The notes beneath the pieces are model-generated. The model ran no database searches. It was not told where the DNA came from and saw only the letters and a list, made by a program, of their open reading frames with translations. Below are positions 1 to 5,014 of a stretch of DNA of 5,014 nt, one piece after another. The translations under genes and the position numbers were made by a program. The first letter of the stretch is position 1, and every line of letters begins with the position of its first letter. The stretch is taken from contig JAPLCY010000170.1 in the NCBI GenBank assembly GCA_026391995.1, positions 1 to 5,014 on the forward strand. Reading direction: 5' to 3'. The stretch comes from Candidatus Auribacterota bacterium (GTDB lineage Bacteria > Auribacterota > Tritonobacteria > UBA1439).

Positions 1-261
1 GGCGTCATGGGCGACCGGCGTACCGGCGCGGCGCGTGCTTCCGAAGGCGGCGATGCGCGCATGCCTGAGCCTGAGCGACCGGACACGGGAGAAGAACTCG
101 ATGTCCTTCGGATTGGAGCCTGGCCACCCGCCCTCGATGTAATGGATGCCGAACTCGTCGAGTTTCCGGGCGATCAGGAGCTTGTCCGCGCTCGAAAAGT
201 TGATTCCCTCCGCCTGCGTGCCGTCGCGAAGCGTCGTATCGTAGAGCGTTACTGCTTTCAT
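1..261 (-). CDS. cimA: (R)-citramalate synthase CimA, N-terminal part only
   Basis: Partial gene: the 87 codons from ATG at 261 run open to the window edge, out of roughly 500-540 in the family. The enzyme condenses pyruvate with acetyl-CoA to citramalate, giving 2-oxobutanoate for isoleucine without threonine deaminase. The start of the HMGL-like TIM barrel is plain: [13 protein letters not shown] at residues 7-19, where R12 and D13 match the catalytic arginine and metal-binding aspartate of the DTTLRDG motif, then [12 protein letters not shown] at 42-53 and AFGSTRRAG at 72-80. GTQ rather than GEQ after LRD, together with [10 protein letters not shown], fits the long CimA subfamily better than 2-isopropylmalate synthase or homocitrate synthase. 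An AGAGGGG stretch sits only 2-4 bases before the ATG, which is rather close. The gene lies 154 bases after lysC in the same direction, so it may belong to the operon or have its own promoter. The substrate assignment rests on the N-terminus alone. Confidence 0.9.
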   Translation of the reverse strand, partial: MKAVTLYDTTLRDGTQAEGINFSSADKLLIARKLDEFGIHYIEGGWPGSNPKDIEFFSRVRSLRLRHARIAAFGSTRRAGTPVAHDA

Positions 262-295
262 ATCCCCTCTATCAGAGCTATTCGCACTACAGTAT

Positions 296-301
296 ATTAT
301 A
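296..301 (-). promoter_or_regulatory. Candidate -10 box ahead of cimA
   Basis: On the minus strand 301-296 reads TATAAT, a perfect sigma70 -10 hexamer in an AT-rich pocket of an otherwise GC-rich window. A start near 289 would give a leader of about 28 bases before the cimA ATG at 261. No good -35 hexamer lies 16-18 bases upstream (the sequence there is close to TGCCCT), and there is no extended TGn. This is therefore a plausible but weak call. If real, cimA could be transcribed separately from lysC. Confidence 0.35.
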
Positions 302-309
302 AAGCCGTT

Positions 310-406
310 CACATCTGTAGGGCAGACTTACTGGGTACAGACTTACAGGGCACGCCGTAGACTGTAGAGCACACTGTAGAGTACACTTCAATGTGCTATG
401 CGCTAC
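310..406. repeat. 12-base repeat element, copy B (lysC-cimA gap)
   Basis: Degenerate 12-base units ending in GTAG on the plus strand: cacatctgtag (310-320), ggcacgccgtag (349-360), a 7-base partial actgtag (361-367), agcacactgtag (368-379) and agtacacttcaa (380-391). The last unit runs into tgtgct to form an 18-base imperfect hairpin at 380-397 (one mismatch, one G-T). Unit length, sequence, order and the terminal 18-base hairpin match the cleaner copy at 4230-4283, so the two look like members of one dispersed family. In the transcribed (minus) direction the hairpin comes first, 18 bases after the lysC stop codon. It fills most of this 154-base gap. No coding potential is visible. Confidence 0.7.
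323..350. repeat. 15-base-period direct repeat
   Basis: cagacttactggg (323-335) recurs with one mismatch as cagacttacaggg (338-350). It sits between 12-base units of copy B and shares the gactta core with the palindrome at 4144-4171. It may be a decayed relative of that palindrome or part of a composite element. Function unknown. Confidence 0.55.
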
Positions 407-415
407 CATAAGAGG

Positions 416-1630
416 CTACCGATCCAATTCGAACGCCTTGTGCAGGGCGCGTGCGGCGCGGTCGGCGTCGGACGCGTCAACCACACAGGATATTTTTATC
501 TCGCTGGTTGAGATCATTTCAATATTGATTTTCTCATGCGCCAGCGCATTGAACATCTTGGAAGCCACGCCCTTATGGCTTCTCATCCCCACCCCGACCA
601 CGGAGACCTTCGCTATCTTCTCGTCCGAACTAACACCCTTCGCGCCCATCATGGAGGAGACCTTCTCGAGCACGCGCACCGCCTTTTTGAAATCATCGCG
701 CGACACGGTGAAGGAGACATCCGTGAAGCCGTCCTCGCTCACATTCTGGATAATCATATCCACATTGATATTGCCGTCCGCCATTGCCCCGAAGATCGTA
801 GCCGCGATCCCCGGTCGGTCGGGGACTCGCTGGATGGTGAGCTTGGCCTCGCCGCAATCCACGGTCACGCCTCGTATAACCATATCCTCCATCTCGTCCA
901 CCTCCTCGCACACCAGTGTGCCTGGCGCATCGGTAAAGCTTGAGAGAACCTCCAGCGTGATCCCGTATTTCTTCGCGAACTCGACCGCCCGCGATTGAAG
1001 CACCTGTGCGCCCAGGCTGGCCATCTCGAGCATCTCGTCGTAGTTGACACGGTCTATCTTCCGCGCGCCGGACACGATGCGCGGATCAGCGGTATAGATC
1101 CCCTCGACGTCCTTGTATATCTTGCACACGTCGGCCTTGAGCACCGCGGCGAGGGCGACGGCCGTGGTGTCGGAACCGCCCCGCCCCAGTGTCGTGATGT
1201 TATGGCTGTTGTCCATTCCCTGAAAACCAGCGACGACGATCACATGTCCGCGCTTTAAATAATCCGTGATCTTCTCCGTGCTGATCTCAAGGATCTTCGC
1301 CTCCCGGTGGGCGCTGTCGGTGATAATCCCCACCTGCGTCCCGGTGAGGGAGACCGCCTCGACGCCGAGGTCGTGCAGGGCCATGGTAAGCAGCGCCGCG
1401 GTGACCTGCTCTCCCGTGGACATGAGCATGTCGAGATCGCGGTCTGAGGGGTTTCCCGACACCCTTCCGGCGAGGGCGATCAGGTTGTCGGTCGTGTTCC
1501 CCATGGCGGAGACCACGACCACCAGATCGTCACCCGCCGCCTTCGCCTTCGCGATGCGCCGGGCGATATCCTTGATCCGGTCGGGGTCGGCCACCGACGT
1601 CCCGCCGTATTTTTGAACAATGATCGCCAT
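416..1630 (-). CDS. lysC: Aspartate kinase, ACT-domain regulated
   Basis: Phosphorylates L-aspartate with ATP to give 4-phospho-L-aspartate, the cytoplasmic entry step to lysine, threonine, methionine and diaminopimelate. The 404 residues match the usual 400-410 of the monofunctional class. The kinase domain (about 1-230) shows KYGGTS at 7-12, VVSAMG at 39-44, STGEQV at 71-76, TTLGRGGSDT at 146-155 and SLGAQVLQSRAVEFA at 205-219. Two C-terminal ACT domains follow: about 262-330, with VPDRPGIAA at 269-277 and NVSEDGFTD at 296-304, and about 338-400, with VVGVGMRSHKGVA at 344-356 and ISTSEIKISCVV at 373-384. That arrangement is typical of feedback-inhibited enzymes; which amino acids inhibit it cannot be read here. 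The ATG at 1630 puts KYGG at the standard distance, with GGAAGG about 10 bases upstream. The gene starts 29 bases after the apgM stop, so it is probably co-transcribed. A strong internal ribosome site at 890-906 may produce a separate regulatory subunit. Confidence 0.97.
   Translation of the reverse strand: MAIIVQKYGGTSVADPDRIKDIARRIAKAKAAGDDLVVVVSAMGNTTDNLIALAGRVSGNPSDRDLDMLMSTGEQVTAALLTMALHDLGVEAVSLTGTQVGIITDSAHREAKILEISTEKITDYLKRGHVIVVAGFQGMDNSHNITTLGRGGSDTTAVALAAVLKADVCKIYKDVEGIYTADPRIVSGARKIDRVNYDEMLEMASLGAQVLQSRAVEFAKKYGITLEVLSSFTDAPGTLVCEEVDEMEDMVIRGVTVDCGEAKLTIQRVPDRPGIAATIFGAMADGNINVDMIIQNVSEDGFTDVSFTVSRDDFKKAVRVLEKVSSMMGAKGVSSDEKIAKVSVVGVGMRSHKGVASKMFNALAHEKINIEMISTSEIKISCVVDASDADRAARALHKAFELDR
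890..906 (-). promoter_or_regulatory. Internal ribosome site in lysC (possible beta subunit start)
   Basis: On the minus strand a consensus AGGAGG (906-901) stands 8 bases before the in-frame ATG at 892-890, which is Met247 of LysC. Translation from there would give a 158-residue protein holding just the two ACT domains. From general knowledge, Bacillus subtilis and Corynebacterium aspartate kinases make a beta subunit of about 160-170 residues from an internal start at nearly the same position. AGGAGG also encodes part of the Glu-Glu-Val stretch here, so it could be chance; Met250 (883-881) is a less well-spaced alternative. Confidence 0.5.
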
Positions 1631-1659
1631 TGACTGCGGACCTTCCAGATGGTTTTTTA

Positions 1660-2802
1660 TTATACCTTAAAAAGATGCTCCAGCAACCGCCAGCCCTGTT
1701 CAATGTTCAGCGAACCTTTTTTCGCGGCCTTCTCGCTGAAAGCGGGCATGGCGTCGGCGGCGATACCCGTCCCGTAGATGCAAAAGGGGACCGGATCGGC
1801 CGTATGCGTTCTCTTCGCGAGCGGCGTCGCGTGGTCGGGGAGCACCATCACCCTGAACCCCCCGAGTTTCCGCAACCCCTCGGTGACCGGGCCTACAATC
1901 TTCGCGTCGAAATTCTCGATCGCGCGAACCTTTTCAGAGCGATCGCCGTTGTGACTCGCCTCGTCAGGTGCTTCAACGTGCACCAGCGCAAAGTCCATGC
2001 GATGGAGCGCCTCGATCGCGGCGCGTGCCTTCGCGTGATAATCGGTATCGTAATAGCCCGTCGCGCCGGGGACGTCTATCACCTCGAGTATGCCGTAGAT
2101 GCTCCTGAACGATTCGATCACGGGCCTTTTCCCGCCACCCCAAAGCCAGATCATATTGGCCGGGTTCTCCCCGAGGTCGATCTTTACCTTGTTGACCGGA
2201 TGCCCGGAGAGAATCAAGTATGAGGCCTGCATGATTTCCTTGAGCAGCCTGCTTCCCCTGCCTGCCGGCAGGTGAGGGCGCAGCGGTTGGCCGGCAATAT
2301 CATGGGGCGGCACACAATGGAGCGCTCCATCCCCCTCCGCGAGGAGCAATTCCGGGACAACCATGAGATTCCGGTAGCTCACCCCCGGATAAAGGCGCAC
2401 CCCCCGTGCGGCGAACTTCTCCGCGAGGAACTCTATCAGCACCCGCCCCTCCTCGGAGGAGATATGCCCGCCGCTGTAGTCGACCATCAGATCGTCAGCC
2501 ACCGTCACGAGATTGCAGCGAAAAGCGATTTCGTCATCACCGACCTCGATCCCCATGCTGGCGGCCTCGAGCGGCCCCCTTCCGGTGTAGAAGCGCGCCG
2601 GATCGACACCCATGATGGTGAGATTGGCGACGTCACTACCCGGTTCCATTCCCTTGGGCACGGTGCGCACGCGCCCCCCCACCCCCTCGCGCGCGAGGCG
2701 GTCCATGTGCGGGGTCCGCGCCACCTCGAGTGGCGTGCGCGCGCCGAGCTCGTGGACGGGATAATCAGCCATACCGTCGCCGATAAGGATTGCGTATTTC
2801 AT
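1660..2802 (-). CDS. apgM: ApgM-type phosphoglycerate mutase homologue, probable homoserine kinase
   Basis: Member of the alkaline-phosphatase superfamily, archaeal-type cofactor-independent phosphoglycerate mutase family. Visible metal and active-site residues are D9 in GDGMAD, the likely nucleophile S56 in GSDVANL, D280 and H284 in APDEASH, D323-H324 in LPDHATP and H333 in RTHT. Family blocks PPHDIAG (165-171), HPVN (201-204), NPANMIWLWG (213-222) and VPGATGYYDTDY (244-255) are intact. Such genes beside hom and lysC form a subgroup annotated as proposed homoserine kinase; context favours making O-phosphohomoserine for threonine over a glycolytic role, but sequence alone does not decide this. 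Oddity: after SFRSIYG (231-237) the chain goes straight to ILEVIDVPG, where relatives carry about 20 more residues including an ISAVDLIKGIG-like motif; total length is 380 against about 400. The start at 2802 gives the usual N-terminus, but its ribosome site is weak (GGCGG, 7 bases away); it lies 20 bases after hom, suggesting coupled translation. Confidence 0.88.
   Translation of the reverse strand: MKYAILIGDGMADYPVHELGARTPLEVARTPHMDRLAREGVGGRVRTVPKGMEPGSDVANLTIMGVDPARFYTGRGPLEAASMGIEVGDDEIAFRCNLVTVADDLMVDYSGGHISSEEGRVLIEFLAEKFAARGVRLYPGVSYRNLMVVPELLLAEGDGALHCVPPHDIAGQPLRPHLPAGRGSRLLKEIMQASYLILSGHPVNKVKIDLGENPANMIWLWGGGKRPVIESFRSIYGILEVIDVPGATGYYDTDYHAKARAAIEALHRMDFALVHVEAPDEASHNGDRSEKVRAIENFDAKIVGPVTEGLRKLGGFRVMVLPDHATPLAKRTHTADPVPFCIYGTGIAADAMPAFSEKAAKKGSLNIEQGWRLLEHLFKV
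2261..2272. repeat. CCTGCCGGCAGG palindrome inside apgM
   Basis: A perfect 12-base palindrome, cctgccggcagg, within codons 178-181 of the ApgM homologue (the LPAG stretch). The encoded loop has the family's normal length, so it replaces rather than adds sequence. GC-rich palindromes of this type are frequent in some genomes; whether it is over-represented here cannot be judged from one copy. Confidence 0.4.
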
Positions 2803-2822
2803 CTGAACGCCGCCGGGAGAGA

Positions 2823-4112
2823 TCAGAGATTCTCTTCGACGCGTATGAGGGTTGTCTTGGCCTTCACGAAGGGAAGCCGGTCGATTCTCGCGAGAGCCTT
2901 CCGCACATTCCGCTCGAGTGCCCGGTGGGTCATGATGACCACCGGCACCGTGCCGCCTCGCTCCGTCTGTATGACCGATGCGATGCCGATCTGGAGGCGG
3001 CCGAGAATGCCGGTGATGCCCGCCAGGACCCCCGGCCTGTCGATAACCGAGAAGCGCAGATAATACTGTGTTTCAATCTCGTCGATTTGCTTGATCGCCG
3101 CCCGTCCTCCCCGCGCGACGGGCGAAATCCTCCCGGCGCAACCGCGCCGGATATTGAGCGCGATGTCGATGATATCGCTCAGCACGGCGCTCGCCGTCGG
3201 GTCCTGTCCCGCGCCCGAGCCGTAGAGCACGATCTCGCCCGCCGGATGCCCGTTCACGCACACCGCGTTGTGCGCGCCGCTGACCGAGGCGAGGAGGTGG
3301 CGTGCCGGTATCAGTGTCGGGTGCACGCGCGCCTCAACGGCGTTTCCCTGCCGCTTGAATATCGCCAGCAATTTGATCACGCGGTCAAACTCGCGGGCAT
3401 ACCGGATATCCATGAGGCTCACATGCGTGATCCCCTCGGTATAGATTGCCCGCAGGGGGATCCATAACCCGCTCGCGAGCGTGGCCAGTATGGCGAGCTT
3501 GTGGGCGGAGTCGTCCCCCTCGATATCGAGGGCGGGGTTGGCCTCCGCGTACCCGAGGCGCTGCGCCTCGCCGAGCGCCTCGGCAAACTCCATCCCGGAC
3601 TCGGTCATGCGCGAGAGGATATAATTGCACGTCCCGTTGACGATCCCGAAGATCGAGCTGATCCGGTTCGAAGCCAGCCCCTCCCGGATCGTCTTTATGA
3701 TGGGGATCGCGCCGCAGACGCTCGCCTCATAGTACAGGTCAAGGCCGCCACGGCGGGCCTGCTCGAAGATCCCCTCGCCATGAGCCGCGAGCAGCGCCTT
3801 GTTCGCGGTGACGACGTGCTTCCCGCGCTTCAGCGCTTCGACTATGTAGGAGCGGGCATCCCCGCAGCCGCCGATGAGCTCCACCACGATATCGATGCGG
3901 GGATCAGCTATGAGGGCGCGGGCGCCGCTCGCGCGGAGGGACAGCGGGATCTTGACATCCCGGGCCTTCCGCCAGTTCTTCTCGGCGATCAGGAGCAGAT
4001 TTAAATCAATCCCGAGCCGTTTCTTGAGGATAGGTCCGTTGGCGTTGAGCGCCTTTACAAGACCGGTACCCACCGTTCCAAGCCCGATAAGCCCTATATT
4101 GACGGTTTTCAT
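2823..4112 (-). CDS. hom: Homoserine dehydrogenase with C-terminal ACT domain
   Basis: Reduces L-aspartate 4-semialdehyde to L-homoserine with NAD(P)H, the branch point towards threonine and methionine. At 429 residues it is a normal full-length monofunctional enzyme. The Rossmann domain begins with GLGTVG at 10-15; VVELIGG at 76-82 and VTANKALLA at 101-109 follow, with K105 matching the conserved cofactor/catalytic lysine. The catalytic domain shows YEASVCGAIPI at 128-138, GIVNGTCNYIL at 156-166 and DIEGDDSAHK at 196-205, where D201 and K205 match the catalytic Asp/Lys pair; GSGAGQDPTASAV at 298-310 closes the core. The ACT domain (about 350-425) begins YYLRFSVIDRPGVLAGI and suggests threonine feedback, as in relatives. 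It is the first gene of the hom-apgM-lysC unit. The ATG at 4112 gives the normal N-terminus just before GLGTVG; GGAG lies 10 bases upstream, and another ATG at 4117 is followed at once by TAA. A promoter and two palindromes lie upstream. Confidence 0.97.
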   Translation of the reverse strand: MKTVNIGLIGLGTVGTGLVKALNANGPILKKRLGIDLNLLLIAEKNWRKARDVKIPLSLRASGARALIADPRIDIVVELIGGCGDARSYIVEALKRGKHVVTANKALLAAHGEGIFEQARRGGLDLYYEASVCGAIPIIKTIREGLASNRISSIFGIVNGTCNYILSRMTESGMEFAEALGEAQRLGYAEANPALDIEGDDSAHKLAILATLASGLWIPLRAIYTEGITHVSLMDIRYAREFDRVIKLLAIFKRQGNAVEARVHPTLIPARHLLASVSGAHNAVCVNGHPAGEIVLYGSGAGQDPTASAVLSDIIDIALNIRRGCAGRISPVARGGRAAIKQIDEIETQYYLRFSVIDRPGVLAGITGILGRLQIGIASVIQTERGGTVPVVIMTHRALERNVRKALARIDRLPFVKAKTTLIRVEENL

Positions 4113-4126
4113 TACATGGTATCTCC
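4110..4126 (-). promoter_or_regulatory. hom ribosome site with start-stop ATGTAATG
   Basis: On the minus strand GGAGAT (4126-4121) is followed by ATGTAATG (4117-4110). The first ATG runs directly into TAA, and that TAA overlaps the hom ATG by one base. GGAG is 5 bases from the first ATG and 10 from the hom ATG, so both are reachable. This is a one-codon ORF overlapping the real start. It could modulate initiation or be neutral. Confidence 0.5.
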
Positions 4127-4139
4127 GCTGACAGTCAGC
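4127..4139. repeat. 13-base perfect palindrome next to the hom ribosome site
   Basis: gctgacagtcagc: 6-base arms around one central base, directly abutting the GGAG of the hom ribosome site. As DNA it has the shape of a small operator. As RNA the one-base loop makes it a poor hairpin unless inner pairs open. No regulator gene in the window points to a binding protein. Confidence 0.4.
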
Positions 4140-4143
4140 ACCA

Positions 4144-4171
4144 TGTAGCCGGGACTTAAGTCGCGGCTACA
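4144..4171. repeat. 28-base near-perfect palindrome in hom leader
   Basis: Arms of 14 bases with 13 pairs and a single mismatch (4152/4163). The outer arms are tgtagcc and ggctaca, and the centre is the perfect gacttaagtc. It would sit about 6 bases into the predicted hom transcript and fold into a 5'-terminal hairpin. It has no T-tract on either strand, so it is not an ordinary terminator. The TGTAG/CTACA ends recur in the 12-base repeats, which suggests a REP-like dispersed element rather than a gene-specific operator. Confidence 0.7.
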
Positions 4172-4183
4172 GTCTCGGTTACC

Positions 4184-4212
4184 ACAATAGCGAAAAAAGG
4201 CCTCTTGTTCAA
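4184..4212 (-). promoter_or_regulatory. sigma70-like promoter of the hom operon
   Basis: On the minus strand TTGAAC (4212-4207) and TATTGT (4189-4184) are separated by exactly 17 bases. TTGAAC matches the -35 consensus at 4 of 6 positions and TATTGT the -10 consensus at 4 of 6. A start near 4177 gives a leader of about 65 bases containing both palindromes. It is the best promoter-like pair I found in the gap before hom. Confidence 0.5.
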
Positions 4213-4224
4213 GCGGATTGAGCC
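4193..4224 (-). terminator. Weak possible terminator after the MlaD-like gene
   Basis: On the minus strand GGCTC (4224-4220) can pair with GAGGCC (4204-4199) with one bulged base, and a small CTTG/CAAG stem (4213-4204) can form inside. Six T residues (4198-4193) follow immediately. It lies about 50 bases after the MlaD-like stop codon. The stem is short and bulged, and the same bases form the spacer of the candidate hom promoter, so termination efficiency is doubtful. Confidence 0.3.
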
Positions 4225-4229
4225 GGCGG

Positions 4230-4283
4230 AGCACACCGTAGCGCACACTGTAGCACACATCGTAGCGCACACTTTAGTGTGCG
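4230..4283. repeat. 12-base tandem repeat with terminal hairpin, copy A
   Basis: Four head-to-tail 12-base units on the plus strand: agcacaccgtag (4230-4241), cgcacactgtag (4242-4253), cacacatcgtag (4254-4265) and cgcacactttag (4266-4277). The fourth unit continues into tgtgcg, making a perfect 18-base inverted repeat at 4266-4283 (8-base arms, 2-base centre). The element overlaps the last three codons of the MlaD-like gene, and its hairpin centre supplies the TAA stop. It matches the architecture of copy B at 310-406. Confidence 0.8.
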
Positions 4284-4999
4284 GCACAACTTTTCGGGGC
4301 CTGGACGTACGGGCGCAGCAGCCAGTGCCGCTGGAGTGCCTCGAACAGCACCTGCGCCGCCCTCATGGTGTTCCTGAACTGGACCAGCTGGCCGTGCATG
4401 TCCTCGCGCGTGAGCACCCGCAGGAATTCCTCGTGCTCGCGCAGAGTGCTGATGGCCTGCGATGTGAAGGCCGGCATCTCTTCGAGGACGGCGTTCATCC
4501 TGTCCAGCGTCGGGAGCGCCCTGGTGCGGAGCTCCTCCAGGAGCAGCACGGCCTGCTCCGTGACGCCTTTGTCCGCCGCGCACGCGATCAGGCCCCCGTC
4601 AGGCAGCATCGGCTGGCTCCGGTCGCCGATGGATATTTCCACGAAGGAATCCCCGGCGAGAATCAGAGTCTTCTTGACCACGGCCACCGAGTTCGCGCGC
4701 ACAAAGCCGTGATAACTCTCCTTCATCTCGAAGACGGCCTCGATCGTGCCTTCGGTTGTGGGGCGGATTCGGGCGACGCTTCCGGCGGCGGTGCTCCGGA
4801 TTCTCACCTCCGAGCCCTTCTTCAGTCCGTAGGTCCCCTCTTCGGCCTTGAAAACGGCGCGCAGCCTGAACTTCCGCTCGAACAGCCCCTGGGCGCGGCC
4901 GGTCAGGAATATCCCCGCGACGAGGGCGGCGACCGCGAGCAGCACGAAGGCACCGGTGATTTCATTTACGAAACGGAATTTGAATGTGTCGTCCCTCAT
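4274..4999 (-). CDS. MlaD/MCE-family lipid-transport protein
   Basis: A substrate-binding subunit of an Mla-type ABC system, which shuttles phospholipid between inner and outer membranes; the protein would be anchored in the inner membrane facing the periplasm. A short charged N-terminus is followed by one hydrophobic helix at about 15-33 (signal anchor). An MCE domain occupies about 43-125, with YGLKKGSEVRIRSTAAGSV at 57-75 in place of the family's GL-G-V-G-V pattern and GDSFVEISIG at 116-125. A predominantly helical, probably coiled tail runs from about 145 to 225. At 241 residues it is shorter than many MlaD proteins, and its final codons lie inside a repeat element. The ATG at 4999 has GGAGG 8 bases upstream. 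Immediately upstream, TGA at 5005-5003 could be the stop of a preceding gene, for example the ATPase, but that gene is outside the window. Being a single MCE-domain protein fits MlaD better than PqiB or YebT types. No mlaD symbol is assigned because no partner genes are seen. Confidence 0.85.
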   Translation of the reverse strand: MRDDTFKFRFVNEITGAFVLLAVAALVAGIFLTGRAQGLFERKFRLRAVFKAEEGTYGLKKGSEVRIRSTAAGSVARIRPTTEGTIEAVFEMKESYHGFVRANSVAVVKKTLILAGDSFVEISIGDRSQPMLPDGGLIACAADKGVTEQAVLLLEELRTRALPTLDRMNAVLEEMPAFTSQAISTLREHEEFLRVLTREDMHGQLVQFRNTMRAAQVLFEALQRHWLLRPYVQAPKSCAAH

Positions 5000-5014
5000 A
5001 TGTCATTCCTCCCC

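Noticed and set aside
7..360. 117-residue plus-strand frame at the left edge
   Set aside because: It is antisense to cimA and then runs through the repeat-filled gap; no domain signature.
310..406. CRISPR array
   Set aside because: Units are only 12 bases, mostly back to back, without unique spacers of 25-40 bases, and no cas genes are nearby.
1630..3063. Long plus-strand open frames (for example 1630-2223 and 2272-3063)
   Set aside because: They lie antisense to apgM, whose motifs are unmistakable, and the GC-rich codon pattern opens shadow frames; their translations are Arg/His/Pro-rich with no recognisable domain.
3501..4004. 167-residue plus-strand frame inside hom
   Set aside because: Antisense shadow of the Rossmann and catalytic regions of hom, with no domain signature.
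4113..4183. Amino-acid riboswitch or threonine/isoleucine leader-peptide attenuator before hom
   Set aside because: The leader of about 65 bases is too short for a lysine riboswitch, has no peptide rich in Thr or Ile codons, and has no terminator with a T-tract before the hom start.
4209..4583. Minus-strand frame whose end repeats a Cys-Ala-Leu-Arg-like tetrapeptide
   Set aside because: It overlaps the MlaD-like gene in another frame; the tetrapeptide repeats are just the 12-base tandem units read as codons.

Overview
The window is one side of a minus-strand amino-acid biosynthesis cluster. Reading along the minus strand (right to left) it holds an MlaD/MCE-type protein (4274-4999), homoserine dehydrogenase (hom, 2823-4112), an ApgM-type phosphoglycerate mutase homologue of the kind proposed to act as homoserine kinase (1660-2802), a two-ACT-domain aspartate kinase (lysC, 416-1630), and the first 87 codons of a citramalate synthase (cimA, 1-261, cut by the window edge). 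All convincing genes lie on the minus strand. The many long plus-strand reading frames are shadows caused by high GC content.

The host looks like a GC-rich, free-living, amino-acid-prototrophic bacterium. The MCE protein points to a diderm (outer-membrane) cell. The order hom-apgM-lysC-cimA, with an ApgM-like protein instead of a classical ThrB, resembles Geobacter-like Desulfobacterota and several uncultured diderm phyla. Phylum cannot be fixed from this sequence alone.

hom, apgM and lysC are spaced 20 and 29 bases apart and look like one operon. It is probably driven by a sigma70-like promoter (TTGAAC-17 bp-TATTGT) at 4184-4212. LysC makes aspartyl-phosphate, and Asd (not in the window) would convert it to aspartate semialdehyde. 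Hom makes homoserine, and the ApgM-like protein would make O-phosphohomoserine for threonine. CimA starts a threonine-independent route to isoleucine from pyruvate and acetyl-CoA. It follows a 154-base gap and may have its own promoter. The MlaD-like gene is functionally unrelated and ends just upstream of the hom promoter.

The non-coding DNA is unusually structured. Both gaps over 150 bases (262-415 and 4113-4273) carry members of what looks like one dispersed repeat family: 12-base units of consensus cgcacactgtag, ending in an 18-base hairpin. The hom leader also has a 28-base near-perfect palindrome flanked by the same TGTAG/CTACA ends. Three points deserve a second look: the ApgM homologue seems to lack about 20 normally conserved residues in frame; lysC has a strong internal ribosome site that could give a separate regulatory subunit; and the repeat element supplies the stop codon of the MlaD-like gene. 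I see no defence system, CRISPR, RNA gene or mobile-element gene, and nothing that amounts to a new multi-gene system.
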